A stretch of 64,000 nt of DNA from Paenibacillus puerhi. GTDB lineage: Bacteria; Bacillota; Bacilli; Paenibacillales; NBRC-103111. The stretch covers positions 1 to 64,000 of the forward strand of contig NZ_WUWM01000018.1 in NCBI RefSeq assembly GCF_009846885.1, written 5' to 3'. Shown here in pieces: positions 44,069 to 51,944 of the stretch (the first letter of the stretch is position 1; each line of letters begins with the position of its first letter). The position numbers and the translations under genes were made by a program. The notes below the pieces were generated by a model. That model had not been told where the DNA came from. It made no database searches and saw only the letters and a program-made list of their open reading frames with translations.

Positions 44069-47000
44069 ATGACAACTATTCCCCAACCCCGAACATTTGG
44101 CCCACTCGGCAATCTTCCGTTAATGGATCTGAAAGGCCCCGTCCAATCGCTTGTTAGGCTGGCGGACGAATTCGGCCCTATTTACCGTATGGATTTGCCG
44201 GGACGATCAGATTTGATTATTTCCGGCTACGAGCTGGTTGCCGATGCTTGTGATGAATCCCGATTCGATAAAAGGGTGTGGGCACCGCTGCAGAAGGTCC
44301 GGGCTTTTGCCGGAGACGGCTTGTTCACAAGCGAGACGACCGAGCCTAACTGGCAAAAAGCGCATCATATTTTGCTGCCGAGCTTCAGTCAGACAGCGAT
44401 GCGCGGTTACCACGGCATGATGGTCGATATCGCGGTTCAGCTTATCCAGAAATGGGCGAGATTGAACCCGGATGAGAGCGTGGACGTTCCTGAAGACATG
44501 ACGCGCCTGACTTTGGATACGATCGGGCTATGCGGCTTCAACTATCGCTTTAACAGCTTTTACCGGGAGCAGCCTCATCCTTTCATTACAAGCATGGTTC
44601 GGGCGCTAAGCGAAGCGATGAGCCAGCTCCAGCGGCTCGGCATCCAGGACAAGTTGATGGTCATTACCAAGAAACAATTCAGGCATGATATCCAGACGAT
44701 GTTTGCCTTGGTCGATCAAATTATCGCGGAGCGCAAGGCCCATGGCGAGAACGGGGACGATCTGCTCTCTCACATGCTGAGCGGCAAAGACCCCGATACG
44801 GGAGAATCGCTGGATGACGAGAACATCAGGTACCAGATCATTACGTTCCTGATCGCGGGACATGAAACGACAAGCGGCCTGCTATCCTTCGCGGTCTATT
44901 ATCTCTTGAAAAATCCGGATAAGCTTCAGAAGGCTTATGAAGAGGTGGATCGCGTCTTTACGGACCCCGTCCCGAGCTATGCACAGGTTCGTGAGCTGAA
45001 GTACATCCGAATGATACTGAATGAAGCTCTCCGTCTTTGGCCTACAGCGCCGGCCTTCTCCTTGTATGCGAAGGAGGATACGATGCTGGCGGGCAAGTAT
45101 CCTTTGAAGAAGGGCGATAGCGTGAACGTTCTGATCCCCAAGCTTCATCGGGATATCGGGGTGTGGGGAGACGATGTAGAGGAATTTCGCCCCGAGCGGT
45201 TCGAGGATCCGAGCAAGATTCCGCACCATGCTTTCAAACCGTTCGGAAACGGCCAGCGGGCATGTATCGGCCAGCAGTTTGCGCTTCAGGAAGCTACGCT
45301 CGTGCTGGGCATGGTGCTTCGGCATTTTGAACTGATAGACCATACCAATTATCAGCTTAAAGTGAAGGAATCCCTAACGCTAAAGCCTGACGAATTCACG
45401 ATACGGGTTCGCCCCCGGAGGGGCCAGAACGCTGCGTTCGCTTATACCGCCGGGGAACCGGCTGCACCCGCAGCGAGGCCGGCCGAAGAGGCGAAGACGC
45501 CGGTCGTCGAAGCCCATAACACCCCGCTGCTCGTTCTCTACGGATCCAACATGGGCACAGCGGAAGGCATCGCCCGCGAACTCGCGGAGACGGCGCGCTA
45601 TCAGGGCTTCCGAAGCGAGGTCGCGTCATTGAATGACCGTTTGGGCAAGCTGCCCAAAGAAGGGGCCGTCTTCATCGTATCGGCCTCTTATAACGGGAAG
45701 CCGCCAAGCAATGCCCGGGAATTTGTCCAATGGCTGGAGGGAGCCGGTCCTGCCGAGCTGGAGGGCGTGCGCTATGCGGTATTCGGCTGCGGCGACCATA
45801 ACTGGGCCAGCACCTATCAGCATGTTCCGAGGCATATCGACGAACAGTTAGTGGCGAAAGGGGCGACCCGGCTTGTTGTTCGCGGAGAGGCCGATGCAAG
45901 CGGAGACTTTGAGAAGCAGGTCGATGAATGGGGCGAGCAGCTGTGGCCGGGTGTGCTCGGTGCGCTCGGGCTGGAGGGCAGCGGCCTGAAGCAGCAGGAG
46001 CGCAGCACGCTGAGCGTTCAGTTCGTCAGCGGATTGGCGGCGACACCGCTCGCAGACGCCTACGATGCGCTCCCCGCTTCCGTAGTGGAGAACCGGGAGC
46101 TGCAAGGCGAAGGCAGCGAACGGAGCACGCGGCATATCGAGATTGCGCTGCCCGAAGGCGTCAGCTACCGGGAGGGAGACCATCTGGGTGTCCTCCCCCG
46201 GAACGATCTGAAGCAGGTGGAGCGAGTCCTTCGCCGATACGGGCTGCAGCGGAGCGAGCATCTGATCATAAGCGCAACTGGCCGCAGTGTCGCCCATCTG
46301 CCGCTAGATCGGCCGATCAGCGTGCTGGATTTGCTTAGCGATAGCGTGGAGCTTCAAGAAGCCGCCACCCGCGCCCAGCTTCGCGAGTTGGCCGCCTTTA
46401 CGATATGCCCGCCGCATAAGAAGGAGCTGGAGGCACTTCTGCAGGAGGATACGTATCGGGAAAAGGTGCTGGGTCAACGACTGACCATGCTGGACCTGCT
46501 GGAGCGCTACCCGGCTTGCGAGCTTCCGTTCGAACGGTTCGTCGAGCTGCTTCCGCCGCTTCGGCCCCGGTATTACTCCATTTCCAGCTCTCCGAAGGTG
46601 CAGCCGGAACAGGCCAGTATAACGGTCGGCGTCGTCCGAGGACCGGCCTGGAGCGGGCAAGGCGAATACCGCGGCGTTGCTTCGAGTTATTTGGCCGGCC
46701 GCAAGCCCGGAGATTCCATCGTCATGTTTATCAGCACGCCGGACTCGGGCTTCCAGCTGCCCGAAAGTCCCGAAACGCCGATGATCATGGTCGGGCCTGG
46801 CACAGGAATTGCACCGTTCCGAGGCTTCCTGCAAGCCCGCTCTGCATTGAAGCTCGAAGGCGCAAAGCTGGGCGAGTCCCACTTATATTTCGGCTGCCGC
46901 AATGAAGCGGATCAGCTCTATCGGGAGGAACTGGAGCAATTCGAGCAGCAGGGCATCGTCACCGTACACACAGCGTTTTCCCGAAAGGAAGACGTGGCCA

Positions 47001-47239
47001 AGACTTACGTTCAGCATCTGATGAGGAAAAATGCCGAGGAGATCATCCGTCTCCTGGATCAGGGAGCCAAGCTCTACGTATGCGGGGATGGCAGCCGGAT
47101 GGCTCCGCAGGTAGAAGCTGCCTTGCAGGAAGCTTATCAGGACGTTCATGGGGCGACCGGGCAAGAGGCTGCCCAATGGTTGAGCAGCCTTCTAGACGAG
47201 GGCCGCTATGCCAAGGACGTATGGGCTGGTGTTTGTTAG
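44069..47239 (+). CDS. CYP102-type self-sufficient cytochrome P450/NADPH reductase fusion (P450 BM3-like)
   Basis: 1056 residues, the full length of P450 BM3. P450 domain: oxygen-binding AGHETTSG, ExxR in EALRLWP, and haem ligand Cys in [10 protein letters not shown]. Reductase: FMN site [12 protein letters not shown], the FAD motif [14 protein letters not shown] site [12 protein letters not shown], and the aromatic end [10 protein letters not shown]. All key residues are present, so it should be active in hydroxylating medium- to long-chain fatty acids with NADPH and O2 in the cytoplasm. GGAGGAG precedes the ATG. A TetR-type palindrome upstream suggests induction by fatty acids or other lipophilic compounds. 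Confidence 0.97.
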   Translation: MTTIPQPRTFGPLGNLPLMDLKGPVQSLVRLADEFGPIYRMDLPGRSDLIISGYELVADACDESRFDKRVWAPLQKVRAFAGDGLFTSETTEPNWQKAHHILLPSFSQTAMRGYHGMMVDIAVQLIQKWARLNPDESVDVPEDMTRLTLDTIGLCGFNYRFNSFYREQPHPFITSMVRALSEAMSQLQRLGIQDKLMVITKKQFRHDIQTMFALVDQIIAERKAHGENGDDLLSHMLSGKDPDTGESLDDENIRYQIITFLIAGHETTSGLLSFAVYYLLKNPDKLQKAYEEVDRVFTDPVPSYAQVRELKYIRMILNEALRLWPTAPAFSLYAKEDTMLAGKYPLKKGDSVNVLIPKLHRDIGVWGDDVEEFRPERFEDPSKIPHHAFKPFGNGQRACIGQQFALQEATLVLGMVLRHFELIDHTNYQLKVKESLTLKPDEFTIRVRPRRGQNAAFAYTAGEPAAPAARPAEEAKTPVVEAHNTPLLVLYGSNMGTAEGIARELAETARYQGFRSEVASLNDRLGKLPKEGAVFIVSASYNGKPPSNAREFVQWLEGAGPAELEGVRYAVFGCGDHNWASTYQHVPRHIDEQLVAKGATRLVVRGEADASGDFEKQVDEWGEQLWPGVLGALGLEGSGLKQQERSTLSVQFVSGLAATPLADAYDALPASVVENRELQGEGSERSTRHIEIALPEGVSYREGDHLGVLPRNDLKQVERVLRRYGLQRSEHLIISATGRSVAHLPLDRPISVLDLLSDSVELQEAATRAQLRELAAFTICPPHKKELEALLQEDTYREKVLGQRLTMLDLLERYPACELPFERFVELLPPLRPRYYSISSSPKVQPEQASITVGVVRGPAWSGQGEYRGVASSYLAGRKPGDSIVMFISTPDSGFQLPESPETPMIMVGPGTGIAPFRGFLQARSALKLEGAKLGESHLYFGCRNEADQLYREELEQFEQQGIVTVHTAFSRKEDVAKTYVQHLMRKNAEEIIRLLDQGAKLYVCGDGSRMAPQVEAALQEAYQDVHGATGQEAAQWLSSLLDEGRYAKDVWAGVC

Positions 47240-47299
47240 GTTATCTTGTTAGCATGAACTAGGATTAGTTCACCTAACCATGCTATACTACAAGATAAC
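47240..47299. promoter_or_regulatory. Nested inverted repeat between the P450 and LacI genes
   Basis: GTTATCTTGT with ACAAGATAAC encloses TAGCATG/CATGCTA, giving a 60-base hairpin right after the P450 stop. It ends 31 bases before the LacI gene and includes a possible -10 TATACT. It may be a terminator, or a pair of operators for autoregulation by the LacI protein. Confidence 0.45.
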
Positions 47300-47330
47300 T
47301 ATAGAAAACACGAGCTAGGTTGGTGGCGGA

Positions 47331-48422
47331 ATGTCCAAGAAAGTTACGATGCAGCATATTGCCGATCATATGGGAGTTTCGAAGTTTGTCGTGTCCAAGG
47401 CGCTTTCGGGTAAAGGAGGCGTGAGCGAGACGACGCGGGAGAAAGTCATTCAGACTGCCGCCCAATTGGGCTATTTCTCTCCGAGCAAGCCTGTTCTCGC
47501 AGGCCAGGCACAGGACTCTCCCGCTTGGTTTGGCGATCCGGCCAAGCAGTCCGTGCTTGTGTTGATGCCGAATATCCGTTTTCAGACGAGGGAATCGTTA
47601 TATTGGGGACGGATCCTGGAGGGGATATCGACTAGGCTTGAGGAATACGGGCTTGGCTATATGCTGATTGCGGAGCAAAGCAACGAGCATTTTCTGCAGA
47701 TCCTCAATCCCAAAGGAATTCGGGGACTGATCGGCGTAGGGGAGATTTCCAGCCCTATCCTGCTGGACGTGCATCGAGCGGGCCTTCCTTTCGTGCTCGT
47801 GGACCATGAGGATTCGCTGATTCCCTCCGATACGGTGTTTGTCAATAATTACGATTGTATACATCGGCTCACCAAGCATTTGATCGCGATCGGACACAAG
47901 CGCCTCGTATTTGTCGGCAATATCCGGTATTCGCGCAGCTTTTATGACCGCTGGCTAGGCTTTCGCAGCGCTTTGGAGGAGCAGGGGCTGGATACCGGCG
48001 CTGGATCGGAGAAGGCCAACCTGCTTCATCTGGAAGGCTCCGGATCGTTCGTAGGGCAGATGACGACGGCCCTCACCGGCCTAAGGAAGAAGGGAGAGCT
48101 GCCCAGCGCATTCGTATGCGCCAACGATATCATAGCGGTACAGCTGCTAGATGCTTTGGCAGGGCTGGACATTCGCGTTCCCGATGACGTCTCCGTAAGC
48201 GGCTTCGACAATATCGAGAAGGCCTACGAGGCGCTCCCCCCTCTGACCACGGTTCACGTACCTAAGGAAGCCTTGGGGCGCAGGGCGGTAGAGCGGCTGG
48301 AGGCCCGGATCCGGCATAGACAGGAGCCGGCGGAGAAGCTGCTTCTGGGGGGCGAGGTCATCTACAGGGAATCAACGGCACCGCCGCGGGAAGGCGGCAG
48401 TAAGAAGGACACTTCACTCTAA
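47331..48422 (+). CDS. LacI-family transcriptional regulator
   Basis: 363 residues: N-terminal helix-turn-helix VTMQHIADHMGVSKFVVSKALSGK with the hinge helix, then a periplasmic-binding-type effector domain (SVLVLMPNIRFQTRES, VFVNNYDCIHRLTKHL, SVSGFDNIEKAYEALPPLTTVHVP). Start ATG 47331 with GGTGGCGG upstream. Before the Tn3-type insertion downstream, its neighbour was the large glycosidase at 51945, which it probably regulates. Confidence 0.92.
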   Translation: MSKKVTMQHIADHMGVSKFVVSKALSGKGGVSETTREKVIQTAAQLGYFSPSKPVLAGQAQDSPAWFGDPAKQSVLVLMPNIRFQTRESLYWGRILEGISTRLEEYGLGYMLIAEQSNEHFLQILNPKGIRGLIGVGEISSPILLDVHRAGLPFVLVDHEDSLIPSDTVFVNNYDCIHRLTKHLIAIGHKRLVFVGNIRYSRSFYDRWLGFRSALEEQGLDTGAGSEKANLLHLEGSGSFVGQMTTALTGLRKKGELPSAFVCANDIIAVQLLDALAGLDIRVPDDVSVSGFDNIEKAYEALPPLTTVHVPKEALGRRAVERLEARIRHRQEPAEKLLLGGEVIYRESTAPPREGGSKKDTSL

Positions 48423-48448
48423 GCGTGGCTTAGGGAAGTGTCTTTTTT
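48408..48448 (+). terminator. Terminator of the LacI gene
   Basis: GACACTTC / GAAGTGTC with a second inner pair CTCTAAGC/GGCTTAG, followed by TTTTTTG. Confidence 0.88.
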
Positions 48449-48495
48449 GCGTGATTATGCGCAGCAGGAATACTCTATTCGGTGGCGTACATCAC

Positions 48496-48500
48496 CATAA
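48496..48500. repeat. Target-site duplication, left copy
   Basis: CATAA directly outside the left terminal repeat. The same five bases occur directly outside the right repeat (51770-51774). Confidence 0.85.
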
Positions 48501-48541
48501 GGGGTACCGCCAGCAAAACGCGGATTTACAACGCTAAGGAG
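48501..48541 (+). repeat. Tn3-type left terminal inverted repeat
   Basis: 41 bases, starts GGGGTACCGCCAGC and ends CGCTAAGGAG; identical in reverse complement to 51729-51769. Confidence 0.92.
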
Positions 48542-48583
48542 CTCAGGACATAAAAACAGCCGGTTTTCACCACGCTTAGGATG

Positions 48584-48896
48584 TTACCGGCTTTTCTTTC
48601 GCCCGTTCCGGCGGATCGTCTCCAGGATATTTCGATCATCTGATTTCAATTCAAAAGATACGTTCACATTGCCCAGATGAATGCCGCCAACGTTGACGCT
48701 AGGACGCATATCGGACGGTCTCAGTGTTCTCAAGGATAGGCGATTCCATACGAGTTAACGGGCTTCCTACGATCGTTATCTCCTGTGTGGCGCTCCAACA
48801 CCCGGAGGGTTCAATTCTTTCACGGTATAATATCGCCTGAATCCATTGATACACAGGCAATTGAACACTTTTTTTAAGATTTATCGTTTTGTTCAA
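48584..48896 (-). pseudogene. Possible small broken gene inside the transposon
   Basis: A frame from ATG 48896 (MNKTINLKKSVQLPVYQW) ends at 48699 in TAG; overlapping it in another frame is MRPSVNVGGIHLGNVNVSFE, from ATG 48709 to TAA at 48584. Read together they look like one short protein of about 100 residues split by a frameshift near 48700. No family is recognised. Confidence 0.3.
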
Positions 48897-49041
48897 TTGC
48901 TCTAATAAAAAACTACTCCCTTCCGGTTCATTGTTTAACGTGTGGACTGATAATCGTTAACAGCACAAAACCGCATTGTATCAAGATTTTCAGTATATCA
49001 AGGCATACTCGTAACGGTTTTTAACGAGGTGTTATAACGTC

Positions 49042-49149
49042 TTGTCGAATTACGAAGATAAGAACTGGCTGGCTTACGGAGAATCACATCGAAAACAGCG
49101 GCATGGAGGGCTTTTTGAATTGAATCGCCGTTTTCAGAAAATGTTCTAA
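49042..49149 (+). CDS. Possible 35-codon frame in the transposon (uncertain)
   Basis: TTG 49042 with GAGGTG 10 bases upstream opens a frame ending at TAA 49149; the product (SNYEDKNWLAYGESHRKQRH) is hydrophilic and basic. It is the only protein-like sequence in the left part of the element besides the broken frame before it. It may be chance; the rest of 48900-49275 shows nothing else. Confidence 0.25.
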   Translation: MSNYEDKNWLAYGESHRKQRHGGLFELNRRFQKMF

Positions 49150-49275
49150 TCCCTTGTGCGACTCAGGTTTTTAAAAAATCTGTCTCGGTCTGTCTCGCCC
49201 AACCTCACCTCAACTCGGCATATCCCATATCAACTTTTTATAGCCCACCTTTTTTATTATCCAGTGTAGAGTTTA

Positions 49276-49316
49276 TTACAAAGTAACAAAAGCAGCCGGG
49301 CGACCGGCTGCTTTCT
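49276..49316 (-). terminator. Terminator of the nitroreductase gene
   Basis: Perfect stem AAAGCAGCCGG / CCGGCTGCTTT with a GCGA loop. On the minus strand it is followed by TTTTGTTACTTTG. Confidence 0.85.
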
Positions 49317-49337
49317 TTGCGTAATACTCAATCACTC

Positions 49338-49997
49338 TTAGTTGGCAGGCATTTCGTTAAAGAAAGTGATGTCCTCAATAGGCAGCCGAGTTGTCGGATG
49401 GCCAGGCTTGGCTGCTTTGCCCAGTGCAATCAGCATGATCGGAACGTATCGGTCGCTGACGCCGAAAGCTTGCTTAAACTCGGTCTCGTCGTATCCAGCC
49501 ATCGGTACGGTATCATAGCCATGAGCGCGCGCGACCAGCATAAGCTGCTGGGAGACAATACCACCGTCAATGTGGAGAACTTTATGCATTCTCTCCTCCG
49601 GTAGTGAAGCGTACATATTAACCACTCTTTCCACATATGATTTAGCCGTATCTTCCGCCATATAGCCGCGTTTTACGGATTCGCCGATAATATCACCAAG
49701 TTGCTTGTATCCCTCCATATCACCAAGTACCGCGATCACCGCAGCAGCCTCAGTAACCTGGGATTGATTGTAAGCGATCGGCAGCAGCTTCGCTTTCAGT
49801 TCTTCCGTCTCGATCACCAGGAAACGCCAAGGCTGAGCGTTAGTGGAGGAAGGGGCAAGCGTCGCTTCCTTCAGCAGCTCCTTAATTTCCTCGTGAGACA
49901 GGCGAACAGACTTGTCATAAACACGCACAGAACGGCGTTCACGGATGACATCGGCGAATAAAGCGGAACTTTGACCAATTTGAGTTGAAGTTGACAT
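49338..49997 (-). CDS. Nitroreductase-family NAD(P)H:FMN oxidoreductase (transposon cargo)
   Basis: 219 residues. The nitroreductase fold starts at about residue 15 with RRSVRVYDKSV and EATLAPSSTNAQPWRFLV, which contacts FMN; the C-terminal half has GGIVSQQLMLVARAHGYDTVPM and IMLIALGKAAKP. It would reduce quinones, nitro-aromatics or flavins with NAD(P)H. AGGGAGGAT precedes the ATG at 49997. An inverted repeat upstream and an Rrf2 regulator gene on the same strand point to local control by redox or electrophile stress. Confidence 0.93.
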   Translation of the reverse strand: MSTSTQIGQSSALFADVIRERRSVRVYDKSVRLSHEEIKELLKEATLAPSSTNAQPWRFLVIETEELKAKLLPIAYNQSQVTEAAAVIAVLGDMEGYKQLGDIIGESVKRGYMAEDTAKSYVERVVNMYASLPEERMHKVLHIDGGIVSQQLMLVARAHGYDTVPMAGYDETEFKQAFGVSDRYVPIMLIALGKAAKPGHPTTRLPIEDITFFNEMPAN

Positions 49998-50027
49998 GAT
50001 AAATCCTCCCTTGGATTAATACTGGTA

Positions 50028-50053
50028 TAACTGTGTTATTTTCTACACAGTAT
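50028..50053. promoter_or_regulatory. Likely Rrf2-family operator upstream of nitroreductase
   Basis: CTGTGT at about 50031-50036 and ACACAG at 50045-50050 form an inverted repeat with TATA on both outer sides. A second similar half, TTACACAGTATAA, is at about 50103-50115. The spacing to the nitroreductase start (about 30 bases) suits repression. Confidence 0.6.
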
Positions 50054-50160
50054 ACCTCAAAAAAATAACACCGTTTGCGGCTTGCCTTAAACTGTTTCAT
50101 ATATTACACAGTATAAAATCTACACAAGCCGCTGTCAACTGTTCTTTTTTCCAGGTTTAT

Positions 50161-50607
50161 CTAAATCTTTGCTTCCAGTTGTTTGGCGATATCTGCAATC
50201 GTATATTTGCTTAATACTCCGCGCATGCTGTCTTCCATTTCTTGCGTAATATCCTTAAATGCAGATTTCATGCTTTTACCAAGCGGGTGTGTGCCTGCTG
50301 TCTCGATAATACCGCAGGAGATGCTGCTGTCTGCACGAAATACATCATACACATCAATCAGTCGAATGGACTCTGCCGGTTTTCTGAGACAGTACCCGCC
50401 GTCACGGCCTTCCCGGGTCCCGATTAACCCTTCCTTGGCGAGAACGGAGAGTATACGGCGCAGCAGAGAAGGCTCTGACTGAAGATATTTAGCAAGTTCA
50501 ATGCTCGGACAAGTTCCTACGTTCTCCTGCGACAATATAGCCAGCGCTTGAACAGCCAGTCCGAACCATTTTGGATGCTGAGTCGGCGTACAATATTCAT
50601 GCTTCAT
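50161..50607 (-). CDS. Rrf2-family transcriptional regulator
   Basis: 148 residues, winged helix at the N-terminus (LAVQALAILSQENVGTCPS, then SEPSLLRRILSVLAKEGLI and GRDGGYCL with the wing) and a helical dimerisation part. It keeps single cysteines (CPS, YCL, SISC) but not the three-Cys cluster of Fe-S Rrf2 proteins, so it may sense by thiol chemistry as YwnA/CymR-like members do. GGGGGGAG is upstream of ATG 50607. It lies ahead of the nitroreductase on the same strand and probably controls it. Confidence 0.9.
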   Translation of the reverse strand: MKHEYCTPTQHPKWFGLAVQALAILSQENVGTCPSIELAKYLQSEPSLLRRILSVLAKEGLIGTREGRDGGYCLRKPAESIRLIDVYDVFRADSSISCGIIETAGTHPLGKSMKSAFKDITQEMEDSMRGVLSKYTIADIAKQLEAKI

Positions 50608-50746
50608 TCTTTACTCCCCCCTTCAGCTTACTCCTGGCTAGTATGAGTAAATTGTACCGAATTCCCTTGTACGCCGCAATAGATGAGCTTTTAACCTATT
50701 TTAGACAGGTCGCTCAATCGTGAAAATTTCTCCAATTTTCGCATAA

Positions 50747-51671
50747 TCATGTCCGGCTGATGGTATGCGTGTACAAGTCGGTGTTTCCTCTCTTAGTGCA
50801 GATCATAATCCGCATTACGGATCAGGCAGAGGCGCTACAATTTATCGATTTGTCAGCGATCAGTTTTCAACATTCTATACGAAAGTTATCAACACGAACG
50901 CCCGGGACGCGGTGCATGTCATCGACGGACTCCTGCATCATGAGTCGGATTTATCAATTGAGGAGCATTATACAGATACCACAGGTTATACGGACCGGGT
51001 CTTTGGCTTAACTCATTTGCTTGGCTTCCGATTCGCCCCTCGTCTCCGTGATTTGTCTGATGCAAAACTTTATACAATCGGAAAACCCAGTGACTTCCCA
51101 AAACTTGAGAATCTTCTCCGCGGTCAAATAGATATGAAGGTCATACGTGAAAATTACGATGATGTTTTACGCCTGGCGCATTCCATCCGGGAGGGTAAAG
51201 TATCCGGTGCGCTCATTATGGGTAAGCTCGGCTCCTATGCCCGCCCAAATAAGGCTGCCAAAGCCCTTCGAGAGATGGGACGGATTGAAAAGACAATCTT
51301 TATCCTGGACTATATCTCAAGCGAATCGATGCGCCGCCGTATTCAACGAGGCTTAAACAAAGGAGAAGCAATGAACGCTCTAGCACGCGCCATCTTCTTC
51401 GGGAAACATGGAGAACTGAGAGAACGCGCTTTGCAGGATCAGTTACAGCGTGCTAGTGCGTTGAACATCCTAATTAATGCGATCAGTGTTTGGAATACGG
51501 TTTATCTCAGCAAAGCTACGGATCTACTCCGTAGTAAAGGGGCATTACGAGAGGACTTATTAAAGTATGTCTCCATTGGGATGGGAGCATATCAACTTCC
51601 TTGGCGAATATCGTTTTGATCCAAAAGGTGTTACCACTTTAGAAACCTTGCGGCCGTTGAACCAAGAATAG
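50747..51671 (+). pseudogene. Tn3-family transposase, C-terminal part, frameshifted
   Basis: About 300 of the roughly 990 residues of a Tn3 TnpA remain. The DDE core is recognisable: DQFSTFYTKVINTNARDAVHV, LLHHESDLSIEEHYTDT with catalytic acidic residues, FRFAPRLRDLSDAKLYT, RRRIQRGLNKGEAMNALARA and ISVWNTVYL. Homology begins near 50747, with a stop just before. The frame opened at 50765 runs to TGA 51619, but the family tail (SPLGWEHINFLGEYRFDP-type) is in the next frame and continues to TAG at 51669-51671, so a one-base deletion lies near 51570. The protein is inactive. Confidence 0.88.
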
Positions 51672-51720
51672 CAAAATAGCGGGTTACACCCTTAACGTGG
51701 TGAAAACCGGCTATTTCTTT
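51668..51720 (+). terminator. Subterminal hairpin of the transposon right end
   Basis: AATAGCGGGTT pairs with AACCGGCTATT across a GGTGAAAACC-type inner stem, with TTTCTTT after it. It resembles the hairpin at 48557-48598 near the left end. Confidence 0.5.
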
Positions 51721-51728
51721 GGCCAAAA

Positions 51729-51769
51729 CTCCTTAGCGTTGTAAATCCGCGTTTTGCTGGCGGTACCCC
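51729..51769 (-). repeat. Tn3-type right terminal inverted repeat
   Basis: 41 bases, exact reverse complement of 48501-48541. It is followed at 51770-51774 by the second CATAA target copy. The 170 bases from there to the glycosidase gene are AT-rich and hold a possible -10 (GATAAT near 51851) but no secure promoter. Confidence 0.92.
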
Positions 51770-51944
51770 CATAATGCAAGAGGAGGAGCGGTTGCAATCA
51801 ACCTCCAATAAAATATCTCATAACTTGTTATTGATTTTATCGTGTTTAGATGATAATTTTATGCTAACAATATTAATGGCCCTTTTTCTTCGTGCAACCA
51901 AGTTTATGATTCGATGACGAAGGCCACATGGAGGCTGGTTAAGG

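Larger units (their letters stand above)
48501..51769. mobile_element. Tn3-family transposon remnant carrying nitroreductase and Rrf2 regulator
   Basis: A 3269-bp unit bounded by perfect 41-bp inverted repeats at 48501-48541 and 51729-51769, each starting with GGGG and ending near TAAGG as Tn3-family ends do. Both sides carry the 5-bp duplication CATAA, the hallmark Tn3 target repeat. Inside are the C-terminal third of a Tn3 transposase (with a frameshift), a nitroreductase gene and an Rrf2 regulator gene. No resolvase is seen. The inner flanks of both ends also share an imperfect hairpin of about 50 bases (AGCCGGTTTTCACCACG). Without intact transposase it cannot move alone. Confidence 0.9.

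Noticed and set aside
48501-48541. First read as a REP- or MITE-like repeat around intergenic terminators
   Set aside because: Its exact inverted partner, the GGGG ends, the CATAA duplication and the Tn3 transposase fragment show it is a transposon terminus.
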